Shown here: positions 33,520 through 42,465 of the stretch, piece after piece
How the letters are laid out: each line of letters begins with the position of its first letter
How positions within the stretch are numbered: position 1 is the stretch's first letter
NCBI GenBank assembly: GCA_947496215.1
Contig: CANMCF010000005.1
Coordinates: 124,001 to 188,000, forward strand
Length of the DNA stretch: 64,000 bases
Direction of reading: 5' to 3'
Source of the DNA: an uncultured Bizionia sp.
GTDB taxonomy: Bacteria > Bacteroidota > Bacteroidia > Flavobacteriales > Flavobacteriaceae
Notes under the pieces: model-generated
What the model was told of the DNA's origin: nothing
Seen by the model: the letters and a program-made list of their open reading frames with translations, nothing else
Databases searched by the model: none
Position numbers and translations under genes: made by a program

Positions 33520-34413
33520 ATGAAAAGAATAATTCTATTAAGTGTTTTAATAACCTCATTAGTTACAAATGCACAAAATACATTTCCAACGCCGACAGGT
33601 AATGTTGGTATTGGAACGAATACTCCATCTACAGAGCTGGAAGTCGTGGGTAAGGTAAAAGCAAAAACAGGAATTTTCACCAATGATGACGGTAGTGATT
33701 ATGTATTCCAATTGGGAGAAGAATTAACGACCAATTCCCGTAATATAAGGTTTTATATTAATAATAATGCTACAGATAGCCAATCAATTTTTTCTGAAGG
33801 GTGGTACGACAGCAACAATAAAAAAAGATTTATTGGTCAATTCAAATCGAATGGAAGAGCATATATTGGTTATTATGATCAAAATGGCTCTGAATTCTTT
33901 AAATTGAATTATAGTTCAGATACCAATAAAGTATATATGCATTTTCCAAAGCCAGATTCGAGAGTAATCATTGGAGGCTGGGCTAGTTATATGCTTGAGC
34001 ATAAGCTTGTCGTAAAAGAAGGTAGTGCAATGATAGAGGGTAATATATTGACGAATAGCAACATCGGGATAGGAACGAATTCATTTACAGATGGTGCCAA
34101 GACATATAGGCTGTCCATATCTGGAAATATGAGAGCCCACGAAATTAAGGTATATACGGATTGGGCAGATTTTGTTTTCGAAAAGGACTATAAGCTGCCA
34201 ACTTTGGAAGATGTAGAGTTATTTATAAATGAGAACGGGCATTTAAAAGATATCCCAAGCAATGAAGAAGTTGAGGAAAATGGAATTGAAGTAGGAGAAA
34301 TGAATAAATTGCTATTGCAAAAAATTGAAGAATTGACATTGTACCTCATTGAGCAAAACAAAGAAATAGTGGATATGAAAAAGCAAATTGAAGCATTGAA
34401 ATCTAAAAAATAA
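33520..34413 (+). CDS. Secreted fibre-like protein with coiled-coil C-terminus
   Basis: The 297-residue protein has a signal peptide ending VTNAQ. GNVGIGTNTPSTELEVVGKV (about 27-46) is the repeated NVGIGT-P--L-V-G motif of phage-tail-fibre-like surface proteins in Bacteroidota. NIGIGTNSFTDGAKTYRLSI recurs at about 187. The end resembles an S74-type chaperone region (DWADFVFEKDYKLPTLEDVE) followed by a coiled coil (LLQKIEELTLYLIEQNKEI), but the Ser-Lys dyad of active S74 was not identified. It lies 6 bp before an S8 protease gene. Confidence 0.7.
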   Translation: MKRIILLSVLITSLVTNAQNTFPTPTGNVGIGTNTPSTELEVVGKVKAKTGIFTNDDGSDYVFQLGEELTTNSRNIRFYINNNATDSQSIFSEGWYDSNNKKRFIGQFKSNGRAYIGYYDQNGSEFFKLNYSSDTNKVYMHFPKPDSRVIIGGWASYMLEHKLVVKEGSAMIEGNILTNSNIGIGTNSFTDGAKTYRLSISGNMRAHEIKVYTDWADFVFEKDYKLPTLEDVELFINENGHLKDIPSNEEVEENGIEVGEMNKLLLQKIEELTLYLIEQNKEIVDMKKQIEALKSKK

Positions 34414-34419
34414 AATGCT

Positions 34420-36240
34420 ATGTCAAATTTAAAATGTATGTTATACATTTTGTGCGTGGTTTTTTTAAAAAATATTGAAGCTCAAAATTATAAGCAGTTT
34501 TTTATTGAAATACAAGATGAAAATCTTGTGCCAGAAGTTTCTCATACTTATGATGGAATTAAAATTAATTCAACTCGTACTATACATAAAGAACTGAATA
34601 GTATATTTAATTTATATGAAATATATAGTAATGAAAAAGTATTTAAGAGCTCTCAAAAAGCATCATTGCAAAATATATATATAATTAAATGTAATGATTT
34701 AGAATTAATGAATGTGCTTTATGCCAACTACAGCAATCATTACCCCAGAGTAGTAGATGCCAATGTTGATTTATTGACTTTACCTGATGATTTTGGAGTT
34801 TTTGGAGGTTACACGAGTGTAGATCAAGATGAACTTACTTATATTAGAGGGCCAGAGGCTTGGGACATAACTACAGGATCAAGTGATGTGATTATAGGAA
34901 TATCCGATAATAATGTTCAACCACATCATGAGGATTTTGTTGGAAAAATACAACATGTTTTTGGAAATAACGATCCTGATAGTTCCATTAGTCAGCATGG
35001 TAGTTTTGTAAGTTCCGTTGCTTCAGCAAACACAAATAATAACTTAGGGATGTCCGCTATAGGATATGATTCATCAATTTATTCAGCAACCAATAATTGG
35101 GTAAATGGAGTAGACACACTTTCTTTAATGCCAGGTGTTAAGGTTATAAATACAGCTTGGGTTTCTTCGGCTATGCCAGAAATGTACGACGAGGTTGTTG
35201 AAGACAGAGGAATCGTTGTTGTAGCTTCAGCTGGTAATGGACAGCCTAATGCTGATGCTTATATAAACCCTGCAGCTTTTAAAAATGTAATATCAGTGTC
35301 GGCGATAGGACATCATACTGCTAGTTTTTATAGAGGATCTAACTTTTGGGAGATTGTTGAAGATTCGCATGAAATAAAGTTGAATGGAGAGGTATTTGTA
35401 TTTCAACACAATGATTCTGTAGATATAGTAGCTCCTGCATATGGTATTTTATTAGCAGATCCAAGATTTGGGTTAGACACTTATTTGGATAATGGAATAG
35501 GAACTTCTTATGCTTCTCCTATGGTGTCAGGAACTATTGCATTAATGTTTTCTGTTAACTATTGTATAGATCCAAAGGAGGTTGAATCTATTTTAAAATT
35601 AACAGCAGTAAAAATAGACGACTTACCTGCAAACTTACAATATTCGGGTAAGTTGGGAGCTGGTAAATTAGATGCATACGAAGCGGTGAAGATGGCTAAG
35701 GATATGGCAGACGAATTTGGTACAGTAGAAGTTAAAGATAGGGTCTTATATCGTTGGTTTTATAAATTAGAAACTGCTCCTTATGAAATTAAAATGACAA
35801 ATAATGACGTTACTGGAAATGCCAGGTTAAAATTTAAGGCTAGAAACAATATAGAAATATTAAGTGGTGATTATTATCCAGAGTCTGGAGGCTATATAGA
35901 TTTGTCTATAGATGAAAATCTTGTTTTAGATGATTGTCCGTCGCCGCCATATGCTAGTTTAAGAACTTCAAGCAAAAGTGTTAGGAGTATAGGAGATATA
36001 AGAAATAAATTAAAATTATATCCAAATCCTACTAATGGAGATATTAATGTTTTAGTAGAAGAAGATTATTTGGATGAGATAATAATAACTTCTCTAGAAG
36101 GAGTAGAACTAATTCAGATTAATAATTTAGAAGAAACTTCTTGTGATATAGATTTAAATAGCCTAGAAAGAGGTCTTTACCTTGCTAATGTATTATTGAA
36201 GTCTGGGGAGCGTTATGTGAAGAGAGTTGTTAAAAATTAG
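34420..36240 (+). CDS. Subtilisin-like (S8) protease with T9SS sorting tail
   Basis: 606 residues. The signal peptide is short (about 1-21). A propeptide of about 120 residues precedes the catalytic domain, whose triad reads Asp163 (IGISDNNV), His193 (QHGSFVSSVASA) and Ser363 (GTSYASPMVSG), with the oxyanion Asn273 in ASAGNG. KLYPNPTNGDINVLVEE near residue 528 starts a T9SS type A sorting domain ending GLYLANVLL...VKRVVKN. It is therefore a cell-surface or secreted protease, possibly acting on the adjacent fibre-like protein; that is inference. AT content is higher than in neighbours. Confidence 0.88.
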   Translation: MSNLKCMLYILCVVFLKNIEAQNYKQFFIEIQDENLVPEVSHTYDGIKINSTRTIHKELNSIFNLYEIYSNEKVFKSSQKASLQNIYIIKCNDLELMNVLYANYSNHYPRVVDANVDLLTLPDDFGVFGGYTSVDQDELTYIRGPEAWDITTGSSDVIIGISDNNVQPHHEDFVGKIQHVFGNNDPDSSISQHGSFVSSVASANTNNNLGMSAIGYDSSIYSATNNWVNGVDTLSLMPGVKVINTAWVSSAMPEMYDEVVEDRGIVVVASAGNGQPNADAYINPAAFKNVISVSAIGHHTASFYRGSNFWEIVEDSHEIKLNGEVFVFQHNDSVDIVAPAYGILLADPRFGLDTYLDNGIGTSYASPMVSGTIALMFSVNYCIDPKEVESILKLTAVKIDDLPANLQYSGKLGAGKLDAYEAVKMAKDMADEFGTVEVKDRVLYRWFYKLETAPYEIKMTNNDVTGNARLKFKARNNIEILSGDYYPESGGYIDLSIDENLVLDDCPSPPYASLRTSSKSVRSIGDIRNKLKLYPNPTNGDINVLVEEDYLDEIIITSLEGVELIQINNLEETSCDIDLNSLERGLYLANVLLKSGERYVKRVVKN

Positions 36241-36396
36241 CTATTGTTCAATTGACTTAAGTTTTTTGTGTTTAATATCTTTTATTATTATACTGAAGGA
36301 AAAATCGGTTATGATAAATGTTCCAATTAATTAAAAGCTGATCCGTTTAAAATTAGTATTTTCATACCATATAAATTAACTAAATAGATCATACTT

Positions 36397-37371
36397 ATTT
36401 TTTCAGTCGAAAAATATAAACTAGACCATAAACAACTTTGGAATAATTTCATTTCTAAAGCGAAGAACACTACGTTTTTGTTTCAGCGTGATTTTATGGA
36501 GTATCACAAAGATCGATTTGTAGATGCTTCGTTGCTGGTATTCAAAGGAGAGAAGTTGATCGCTGTGATTCCTGCAAATAGGGTAAAGGATGTTGTGCAT
36601 TCACATCAAGGACTTACCTATGGAGGATTTGTAATTGATGGAGCGCTTAAATTGAAAGACACGATGGAAGCTTTCAAAAGCGTTTTGAAACATATGCAAA
36701 ATGAAGGAGTTTCTAGTTTCAATGTAAAATTGATTCCATCAATCTATGCTATGGTTCCAAGCGAAGAATTAGACTATCTCTTATTTTTGTTGCAAGCACG
36801 ACTGATTAGACGGGACGTGTTGTCAGTAATAGATTACAGTGCTTTTCCAATGAAAATATCCAATAATAGGAAAAGAGGATTGAAACGCGCAAAGGCAAAC
36901 GGTTTGATTGTTAAAGAAGGAACTGACTTTCAATCGTTTTGGAATATTGTTTTAATACCCAATTTGAAGAAGAGATTCAACAGGGCTCCAGTTCATTCAT
37001 TGGAGGAGATAGAAAGGCTACATCAACAATTTCCAATGCAGATAAGGCAATTCAATGTGTATCGTGATAATGTCATCGTGGCTGGAACAACTGTTTTTGA
37101 AACCGAAACGGTGGCCCATGCCCAATACATATCTGCAACAGAGGACAAGCAGGAATTGGGGAGTTTGGATATCTTGTTTCACCACTTAATCAATACGGTT
37201 TATAAGGATAAAAGATATTTTGATTTTGGGATCTCCAATGAAAACCAAGGAAAGAATATAAACGAAGGCCTATTGTATTGGAAAGAGAGTTTTGGGGCAA
37301 GAACAATAATACAAGATTTTTATAGTTTAGAAACGCATAATCACACCCTTTTGGACCAAATAATGCAATGA
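36397..37371 (+). CDS. GNAT/FemAB-like acyltransferase of the amino-sugar pathway (start uncertain)
   Basis: The family N-terminus (YKLDHKQLWNNFISKAKNTT then FLFQRDFMEYHKDRF) reads in frame from about 36409, upstream of the first conventional start, a TTG at 36478. A stop lies at 36385 and only ATA (36391) and ATT (36397) lie between, so ATT is my best guess and 36478 the alternative. The body is 297 or more residues with GNAT/FemAB-type strands (FNVYRDNVIVAGTTVFETE, AHAQYISATEDKQELGSLD, YFDFGISNENQG). It directly precedes the aminotransferase gene with a 4-bp overlap. N-acylation of an amino sugar is the likely role. Confidence 0.7.
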   Translation: MFSVEKYKLDHKQLWNNFISKAKNTTFLFQRDFMEYHKDRFVDASLLVFKGEKLIAVIPANRVKDVVHSHQGLTYGGFVIDGALKLKDTMEAFKSVLKHMQNEGVSSFNVKLIPSIYAMVPSEELDYLLFLLQARLIRRDVLSVIDYSAFPMKISNNRKRGLKRAKANGLIVKEGTDFQSFWNIVLIPNLKKRFNRAPVHSLEEIERLHQQFPMQIRQFNVYRDNVIVAGTTVFETETVAHAQYISATEDKQELGSLDILFHHLINTVYKDKRYFDFGISNENQGKNINEGLLYWKESFGARTIIQDFYSLETHNHTLLDQIMQ

Positions 37372-38468
37372 TAAAGTTTTTGGATCTACATAAGATAAAT
37401 GCTCGATTTGAAACAGAGTTTCAGGAACAATTTAAATTGTTTCTAGACTCTGGGTATTACATTTTGGGAACAGGCGTTTCCGGATACGAAAACAATTATG
37501 CCAATTATTGTGGTGTAAAACATTGCATTGGAGTTAGCAATGGGTTTGATGCCCTTGTTTTAATTCTCAAAGGTTATATGCAACTGGGGAAATTGAAAAA
37601 AGGAGATGAGGTCATAGTGCCTGCGAATACATTCATAGCTTCAATCCTAGCAATATTGGAAGTAGGTTTGACCCCAATTTTCGTAGAGCCGAATATGGAT
37701 ACATTTAATATGGAAGCCTCTGAGGTGGAAAAGAATGTTTCAGGTAAAACGAAAGCTATGATGGTAGTGCATTTATATGGGCAACTTTCAGAGATGGACA
37801 CTCTGAAAAGGGTGGCAAAAAAGTATGATCTATTGCTTGTTGAAGATGCAGCACAAGCACAAGGAGCAACAAACGACTTAGGAAAGCGAGCTGGAAGTTT
37901 GGGAGATGCTGCCGCGTTTAGCTTTTATCCAGCCAAAAACCTTGGAGCTCTGGGAGATGGAGGTGCCATTACTACGGATGATGATGAGTTGGCCTGTGTT
38001 TTGAGGCAATTACGTAATTATGGAACCATTTCCAAATACGAGAACGAACGATTGGGCGCAAATAATAGATTGGATGAGATACAGGCATTGTTTTTAAATG
38101 TTAAACTTCAAAAGTTGGATGAAGACAATGAAAAGAGACGAGAAGTAGCCAAACGTTACATAAGTGAAGTTGAAAACGACAAGGTCAAATTACCTTTCTA
38201 CGATGGATCTAAAAACCATATATTCCATTTATTTGTTGTAATGGTTGAAAATAGGGAAGGTTTCATTCAGTATTTAAAAGAGAATGAGGTGGAAACTCTA
38301 ATTCACTACCCCATAGCTCCACATAGACAAAAGGCTTTGGAAATGTTTAACGCTTTGCAATTGCCAATTACCGAACGAATTCACGAAACTTGTGTGAGTT
38401 TACCCATAAGTCCAGTGATGGATGATGCGGATGTGACAAAAATCATTAACGTAATTAACGGTTTTTAA
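37368..38468 (+). CDS. DegT/DnrJ/EryC1/StrS sugar aminotransferase (FdtB/QdtB-like)
   Basis: 366 residues. It has SNGFDALVLILKG, the PLP-stacking VPANTFIASILAI, EDAAQAQGA at about 159-167 and the Schiff-base lysine in FSFYPAKNLGALGDGG (Lys190). LGANNRLDEIQA and HLFVV complete the family. With the FdtA-like ketoisomerase 3.5 kb downstream it should form dTDP-3-amino-3,6-dideoxyhexose (Fuc3N or Qui3N) from a dTDP-3-keto sugar. Translation is coupled to the acyltransferase upstream (4 bp) and the flippase downstream (1 bp). Confidence 0.9.
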   Translation: MIKFLDLHKINARFETEFQEQFKLFLDSGYYILGTGVSGYENNYANYCGVKHCIGVSNGFDALVLILKGYMQLGKLKKGDEVIVPANTFIASILAILEVGLTPIFVEPNMDTFNMEASEVEKNVSGKTKAMMVVHLYGQLSEMDTLKRVAKKYDLLLVEDAAQAQGATNDLGKRAGSLGDAAAFSFYPAKNLGALGDGGAITTDDDELACVLRQLRNYGTISKYENERLGANNRLDEIQALFLNVKLQKLDEDNEKRREVAKRYISEVENDKVKLPFYDGSKNHIFHLFVVMVENREGFIQYLKENEVETLIHYPIAPHRQKALEMFNALQLPITERIHETCVSLPISPVMDDADVTKIINVINGF

Positions 38469-39757
38469 TGTCTCCTAAAAAAATAATATCCTTTTTTAGA
38501 AAACATACCTTGCTTAAGATAACATCTCTTAATTCCCTAGTTATCGGAATACGTTTAATTATCTCTGTATTCATTCAAAACTTGTTGGCAGAAACCATAG
38601 GAGCAGCTGGGTTGGCAAAGGTGGGACAGATTAGGAACTTGTTGGGGATCTTGTCTAGTGTTTCCGCTCTAGGTGTTTTCAATGGAGTGGTAAAATACAC
38701 ATCGGAATTAAAGGACGATACTTCACAATTGCAAAAAATGTTTTCTACTGCATTTGTATTTATATGCATAGGGTCAATTGGTTCTGCGGTAATCTTGTTT
38801 GGTTTTTCAGAATCAATCTCAAAATATTTGTTCAACACTATAATCTATGCTTACATCATAAAGATAATAGCATTCGTAGTACCAACCATTGCGATAAATA
38901 GGGTGTTCAGCGGCGTTTTGAATGGACTCACTGCTTATAAGAAATATGCGAAAATAGAACTATTGTCTTATGGATTGTCGAGTCTTTTACTTGTTTCTTT
39001 CTTGCTTAAATCTAATTTGGAAGGCGTATTGATGGCAATAGCAATAACACCGGTTTTGCAATTGTTGGTCATTGTATTGGTTTTTGGAAAGACCTTGAAA
39101 GCATATATGAGGTATCAAGGATTGAAATTGAACAAGCATTTTGCGAAGGCATTGCTGGTATTTACTGTGATGTCTTTGGTGTCCACCGTATTGTTGAATT
39201 ACATAGAGATAGATATAAGATCACAGATTTCCACTAAAATCAATGAAGAAGAAGCAGGGTATTGGACGGCAATGCTGTTTGTTTCCAAAAATTATATGGT
39301 TTTTTCTTCGGGATTGTTTACGCTTTATGTAATTCCTCAATTCGCTAACATATTCAATGGAGGAGTCTTTAAGAGCAAGGTATTGTACATCTATAAGACG
39401 TTACTGCCACTTTTTGGACTAGGAATGCTTTTGATCTTTCTGTTTAGAAACCTTATTATAAATATGGTATATCCAGGGTTCGAGTCTATGGAAACCTTGT
39501 TCAAATGGCAATTGCTTGGTGACTTCATAAAGCTTGCCGCATTGGTTTTGGCTCATCAGTTCTTAGCAAAGAAAATGCTTGTTAGCTTTGTGGTCACGGA
39601 ATTGGTATCCTTGGCATTGTTTTATTTCTTATCGATGTTTTTAGTAGATGAATATGGAACAGAAGGAGTTGTTATGGCACATTTTTTCAGGTACATAGTA
39701 TACTTTTTCATAGTGTTGTTGGCTGTAGGGTATTATTTTAAGAAGCAGAAAAACTAG
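38468..39757 (+). CDS. Wzx-type O-antigen flippase
   Basis: 429 residues with about 12 membrane helices. The start LLKITSLNSLVIGIRLIISV and the GAAGLAKVGQIRNL loop match the O-antigen translocase (WzxE-like, MOP/MATE superfamily) family. It moves undecaprenyl-linked repeat units to the periplasmic face. Its start overlaps the aminotransferase stop by one base. The gene after it is convergent. Confidence 0.88.
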   Translation: MSPKKIISFFRKHTLLKITSLNSLVIGIRLIISVFIQNLLAETIGAAGLAKVGQIRNLLGILSSVSALGVFNGVVKYTSELKDDTSQLQKMFSTAFVFICIGSIGSAVILFGFSESISKYLFNTIIYAYIIKIIAFVVPTIAINRVFSGVLNGLTAYKKYAKIELLSYGLSSLLLVSFLLKSNLEGVLMAIAITPVLQLLVIVLVFGKTLKAYMRYQGLKLNKHFAKALLVFTVMSLVSTVLLNYIEIDIRSQISTKINEEEAGYWTAMLFVSKNYMVFSSGLFTLYVIPQFANIFNGGVFKSKVLYIYKTLLPLFGLGMLLIFLFRNLIINMVYPGFESMETLFKWQLLGDFIKLAALVLAHQFLAKKMLVSFVVTELVSLALFYFLSMFLVDEYGTEGVVMAHFFRYIVYFFIVLLAVGYYFKKQKN

Positions 39758-40890
39758 TTGCTCCAATAACTTAAATATTGCTTTGCAGAATCGACATAAT
39801 GATGCTCTCTTTCTATGAATTCCCTGGCATTCTTCGAAATCTCCATTATTTTTTCTGGATTCAGAATTAGCCACTCCAATTTTTGTACGATGGAGTTTGT
39901 ATCAGGCAATGCATTTATTGCTACGGTATCTTCTCTTAGGTTGTAATGGGAGAGCCATTCTTTTTCGGCACCAGTAAAAACCACTTTTCCCTTTGCCATG
40001 GCTTCCAAGGCATTATAGCCTTGGTCATAACTGTATGCTTGATCCATTAAAATATGGGTGTCGTCATAAATCTTGATATACTCATCATATGGAATGTCGT
40101 AAGTACTCTTTATGGAAACTTTGTCAGGGTATTTGTTGGCAATGATCTTTAGAGCTTCTTCAATTATTGTTCCTCCTTTTTTTATGGTGTTGGAGCTATT
40201 TATACCGTGAAAAATATTTATTTTTTCTTTGATCACCAAGGGAGAATATTCAATAATGTCCGTATTGATGGGGTTGGGAGACATTCCTAGATACTTGGGG
40301 TGTCCTAGCAAGGGAATGTGATAATCTACATCAGATGCGATAACCCCATTCATTGCATTGAAGACGAACGTGTGTAGTTTAAGATGAGATTTACTCAAGT
40401 AATGCATTACAAATTGGTACTCTTTCTGCAAGTTGTTCTTATGGTGAGGAGTTAAGATGGAGTATCTTAATTTTTTGTCATTGGCATATTTTATGCTGGT
40501 ATAGTCTATGCCGCAAGACAGAAGGAATAAGCTGTCGTTTTGTTCTTTTATTCTTTTTAAGAATCGTATTTCTAAATTAGGATAGCTTTTTAAAACACTT
40601 TCATTGATTAATTGTACGACATCATAATCTTTCAACTTAGGTAGTATTACCTTGAATTTATAGTAGTTTTCAAGTTTGGAGATGTTTATTCCAAGGGTTT
40701 TAATCAATACTTTGCTGATAAATTTTAAGAAGGGATATTTTGAGATTGTGGAATTGATCTTAATGTCAACCGGATAATCTTTAAAACCGTCTCCAGTCCC
40801 TACGATTGTAACCTCGTGTCCCAATTCTATCAACCCTTCCTTTAAAGAGTTATGCAATCTACTATATTCTCCAATTAATAGTATCTTCAT
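39754..40890 (-). CDS. Glycosyltransferase, GT4-like
   Basis: 378 residues with a Rossmann-like N-terminus (MKILLIGEYSRLHNSLKEGL, LIELGHEVTIVGTGDG) and a C-terminal domain with INIFHGINSS, SYDQGYNALEAMAKGKVVFT and an E-x7-E-like nucleotide-sugar site. It is a GT-B-fold transferase, donor unknown. It is oriented opposite to its neighbours, overlapping the flippase gene tail to tail by 4 bp. Confidence 0.75.
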   Translation of the reverse strand: MKILLIGEYSRLHNSLKEGLIELGHEVTIVGTGDGFKDYPVDIKINSTISKYPFLKFISKVLIKTLGINISKLENYYKFKVILPKLKDYDVVQLINESVLKSYPNLEIRFLKRIKEQNDSLFLLSCGIDYTSIKYANDKKLRYSILTPHHKNNLQKEYQFVMHYLSKSHLKLHTFVFNAMNGVIASDVDYHIPLLGHPKYLGMSPNPINTDIIEYSPLVIKEKINIFHGINSSNTIKKGGTIIEEALKIIANKYPDKVSIKSTYDIPYDEYIKIYDDTHILMDQAYSYDQGYNALEAMAKGKVVFTGAEKEWLSHYNLREDTVAINALPDTNSIVQKLEWLILNPEKIMEISKNAREFIEREHHYVDSAKQYLSYWSN

Positions 40891-40894
40891 TTAG

Positions 40895-40902
40895 TATATT
40901 TG
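40895..40902 (+). promoter_or_regulatory. -7 box in a 29-bp divergent gap
   Basis: TATATTTG, a TAnnTTTG match, lies 17 bp before the GTG at 40920 and 4 bp from the start codon of the divergent gene. Any promoter for the plus-strand gene thus has its -33 inside the other gene's coding region. Confidence 0.45.
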
Positions 40903-40919
40903 TTAAAAAAATTCAACAG

Positions 40920-42026
40920 GTGCAAAATAACAATAAAAAAAAGATTTGCATAGTTGCTTCTTCTCTAGGAAAGGGAGGAGCACAAAAATCATCGGCATTA
41001 TTATCTATTTTGCTAGATAAGGAAGGATATGATGTCCATATTGTTAGCGTCTTGAACATCATAGACTATCGTTATGCAGGAAAGTTGTATAATCTTGGAA
41101 AGGAGAAGGAGTTGGAGGATACTCTGGTAGGAAGGATAAAAAGATTAATGTTATTCAAGAAATACCTGAAACGACATGCCTTTGATTGTATCATAGATAA
41201 TAGATCCCGTATACAGGCTTATAGAGAATTCATTATTACCAAGTTTATTTACACGGTACCAACCATTTATGTAGTTCACAATTATAAAACGACACACGCA
41301 TTCACCAAGTACAATTGGTTGAATACCTATCTATATAAAAACGAATTTATGACAGCAGTCTCTGTTGAGGCAAAAAATAAGTTCAAAAAAGAGTTCAAGC
41401 TAAATAATATATATTCAATTTATAATACTTTTGACTCAAAGGATATTAAGAAACAATCTGAGGCTGATAACGATGAAGCTTTGGCAATTGGAAAATATAT
41501 CTTGTTTTTTGGTAGGATGGATGATAAGCATAAGAATTTGAAGTTATTGATAAGTAGTTTTAAAAGAAGTATGCTTACAGAGGCTAATTATAAATTGTTG
41601 TTGTTGGGAGATGGAAAGGATTTGGGCGAAATTAAAAACTTTGTAAGAGAACTCAATTTGGAAAAGCATATTGTTTTCAAAGGGTTTGCAACCAATCCAT
41701 TTCCGTATATAAAACATGCACGTTATACGGTGTTGACTAGTAGGAATGAAGGCTTTCCAATGGTTATCGCTGAGTCTTTATGTATTGGAACACCTGTTGT
41801 TTCCGTAGATTGTAAATCAGGACCTAAAGAAATAATAATAAACAGAAAAAACGGTTTATTAGTAGAGAATCACAACGAACCCGCTTTGGTCGATGCTTTG
41901 AATGAATTAATAGTAGATGAAGAGCTTTACAAGCAATGTAAACAAAATGCAGAGAAAAGCATTGAGAAGTTCTCTATGAAAGCCATAGCCAAAGACTGGG
42001 TGACTTTAATTGAAAAGGTAAAGTAA
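40920..42026 (+). CDS. GT4-family glycosyltransferase
   Basis: 368 residues from a GTG. The N-terminal domain has IVASSLGKGGAQKSSALLS, the GGA loop of GT4 enzymes. The C-terminal domain has ILFFGRMDDKHKNLKLLISS, LLLGDGKD, FKGFATNPFPYI and the donor site SRNEGFPMVIAESLCIGTPV with the E-x7-E acid pair. It transfers a sugar to a lipid-linked intermediate of the surface polysaccharide. It is followed by the ketoisomerase gene after 13 bp. Confidence 0.85.
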   Translation: MQNNNKKKICIVASSLGKGGAQKSSALLSILLDKEGYDVHIVSVLNIIDYRYAGKLYNLGKEKELEDTLVGRIKRLMLFKKYLKRHAFDCIIDNRSRIQAYREFIITKFIYTVPTIYVVHNYKTTHAFTKYNWLNTYLYKNEFMTAVSVEAKNKFKKEFKLNNIYSIYNTFDSKDIKKQSEADNDEALAIGKYILFFGRMDDKHKNLKLLISSFKRSMLTEANYKLLLLGDGKDLGEIKNFVRELNLEKHIVFKGFATNPFPYIKHARYTVLTSRNEGFPMVIAESLCIGTPVVSVDCKSGPKEIIINRKNGLLVENHNEPALVDALNELIVDEELYKQCKQNAEKSIEKFSMKAIAKDWVTLIEKVK

Positions 42027-42039
42027 ATAAATAAAATAG

Positions 42040-42465
42040 ATGAAAAAGAATACAATCCATTCTACGACCTTAATCGAAATTCCGAAAATAACAGATAAGG
42101 AAGGACGTGGAAATTTATCTGTCATAGAAAAAGATTGCTTGCCATTTAAGATAGAGCGTGTGTATTATCTTTATGATGTTCCTAGCGATGCATATAGAGG
42201 AGGACATGCTCACAAGAATCTAAAACAATTTCTATTGCCTTTAAGTGGAAGCTTTGATGTTATTTTGAAAGATGGCGAAAACAGCAAGACAGTAACTCTG
42301 AACAAACCAAATAAAGGGCTCTTGATTGTTCCTGGGATTTGGCGAGAACTAGAAAACTTCTCATCGGGAGCTGTATGCTTGGTGTTGGCTTCGAATGTTT
42401 ATGATGAAAACGATTACATTCGTGATTTCGATACGTTTGTAGCTCAAAAAATGTCTACTCCATAA
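42040..42465 (+). CDS. FdtA/QdtA-like sugar 3,4-ketoisomerase (cupin)
   Basis: 141 residues, one cupin domain: LSVIEKDCLPFKIERVYYLY, the histidine pair in RGGHAHKNLKQFLLPLSGSF and VILKDGENSKTVTLNKP. This is the WxcM-like/FdtA family that moves the keto group of dTDP-4-keto-6-deoxyglucose from C4 to C3. Its partner is the DegT-type aminotransferase at 37368. FdtA and QdtA differ by product stereochemistry, which cannot be decided by eye. Confidence 0.85.
   Translation: MKKNTIHSTTLIEIPKITDKEGRGNLSVIEKDCLPFKIERVYYLYDVPSDAYRGGHAHKNLKQFLLPLSGSFDVILKDGENSKTVTLNKPNKGLLIVPGIWRELENFSSGAVCLVLASNVYDENDYIRDFDTFVAQKMSTP

Noticed and set aside
33520-34413. Prophage tail fibre
   Set aside because: No other phage genes nearby; NVGIGT-type secreted proteins with signal peptides are ordinary surface proteins in Bacteroidota.
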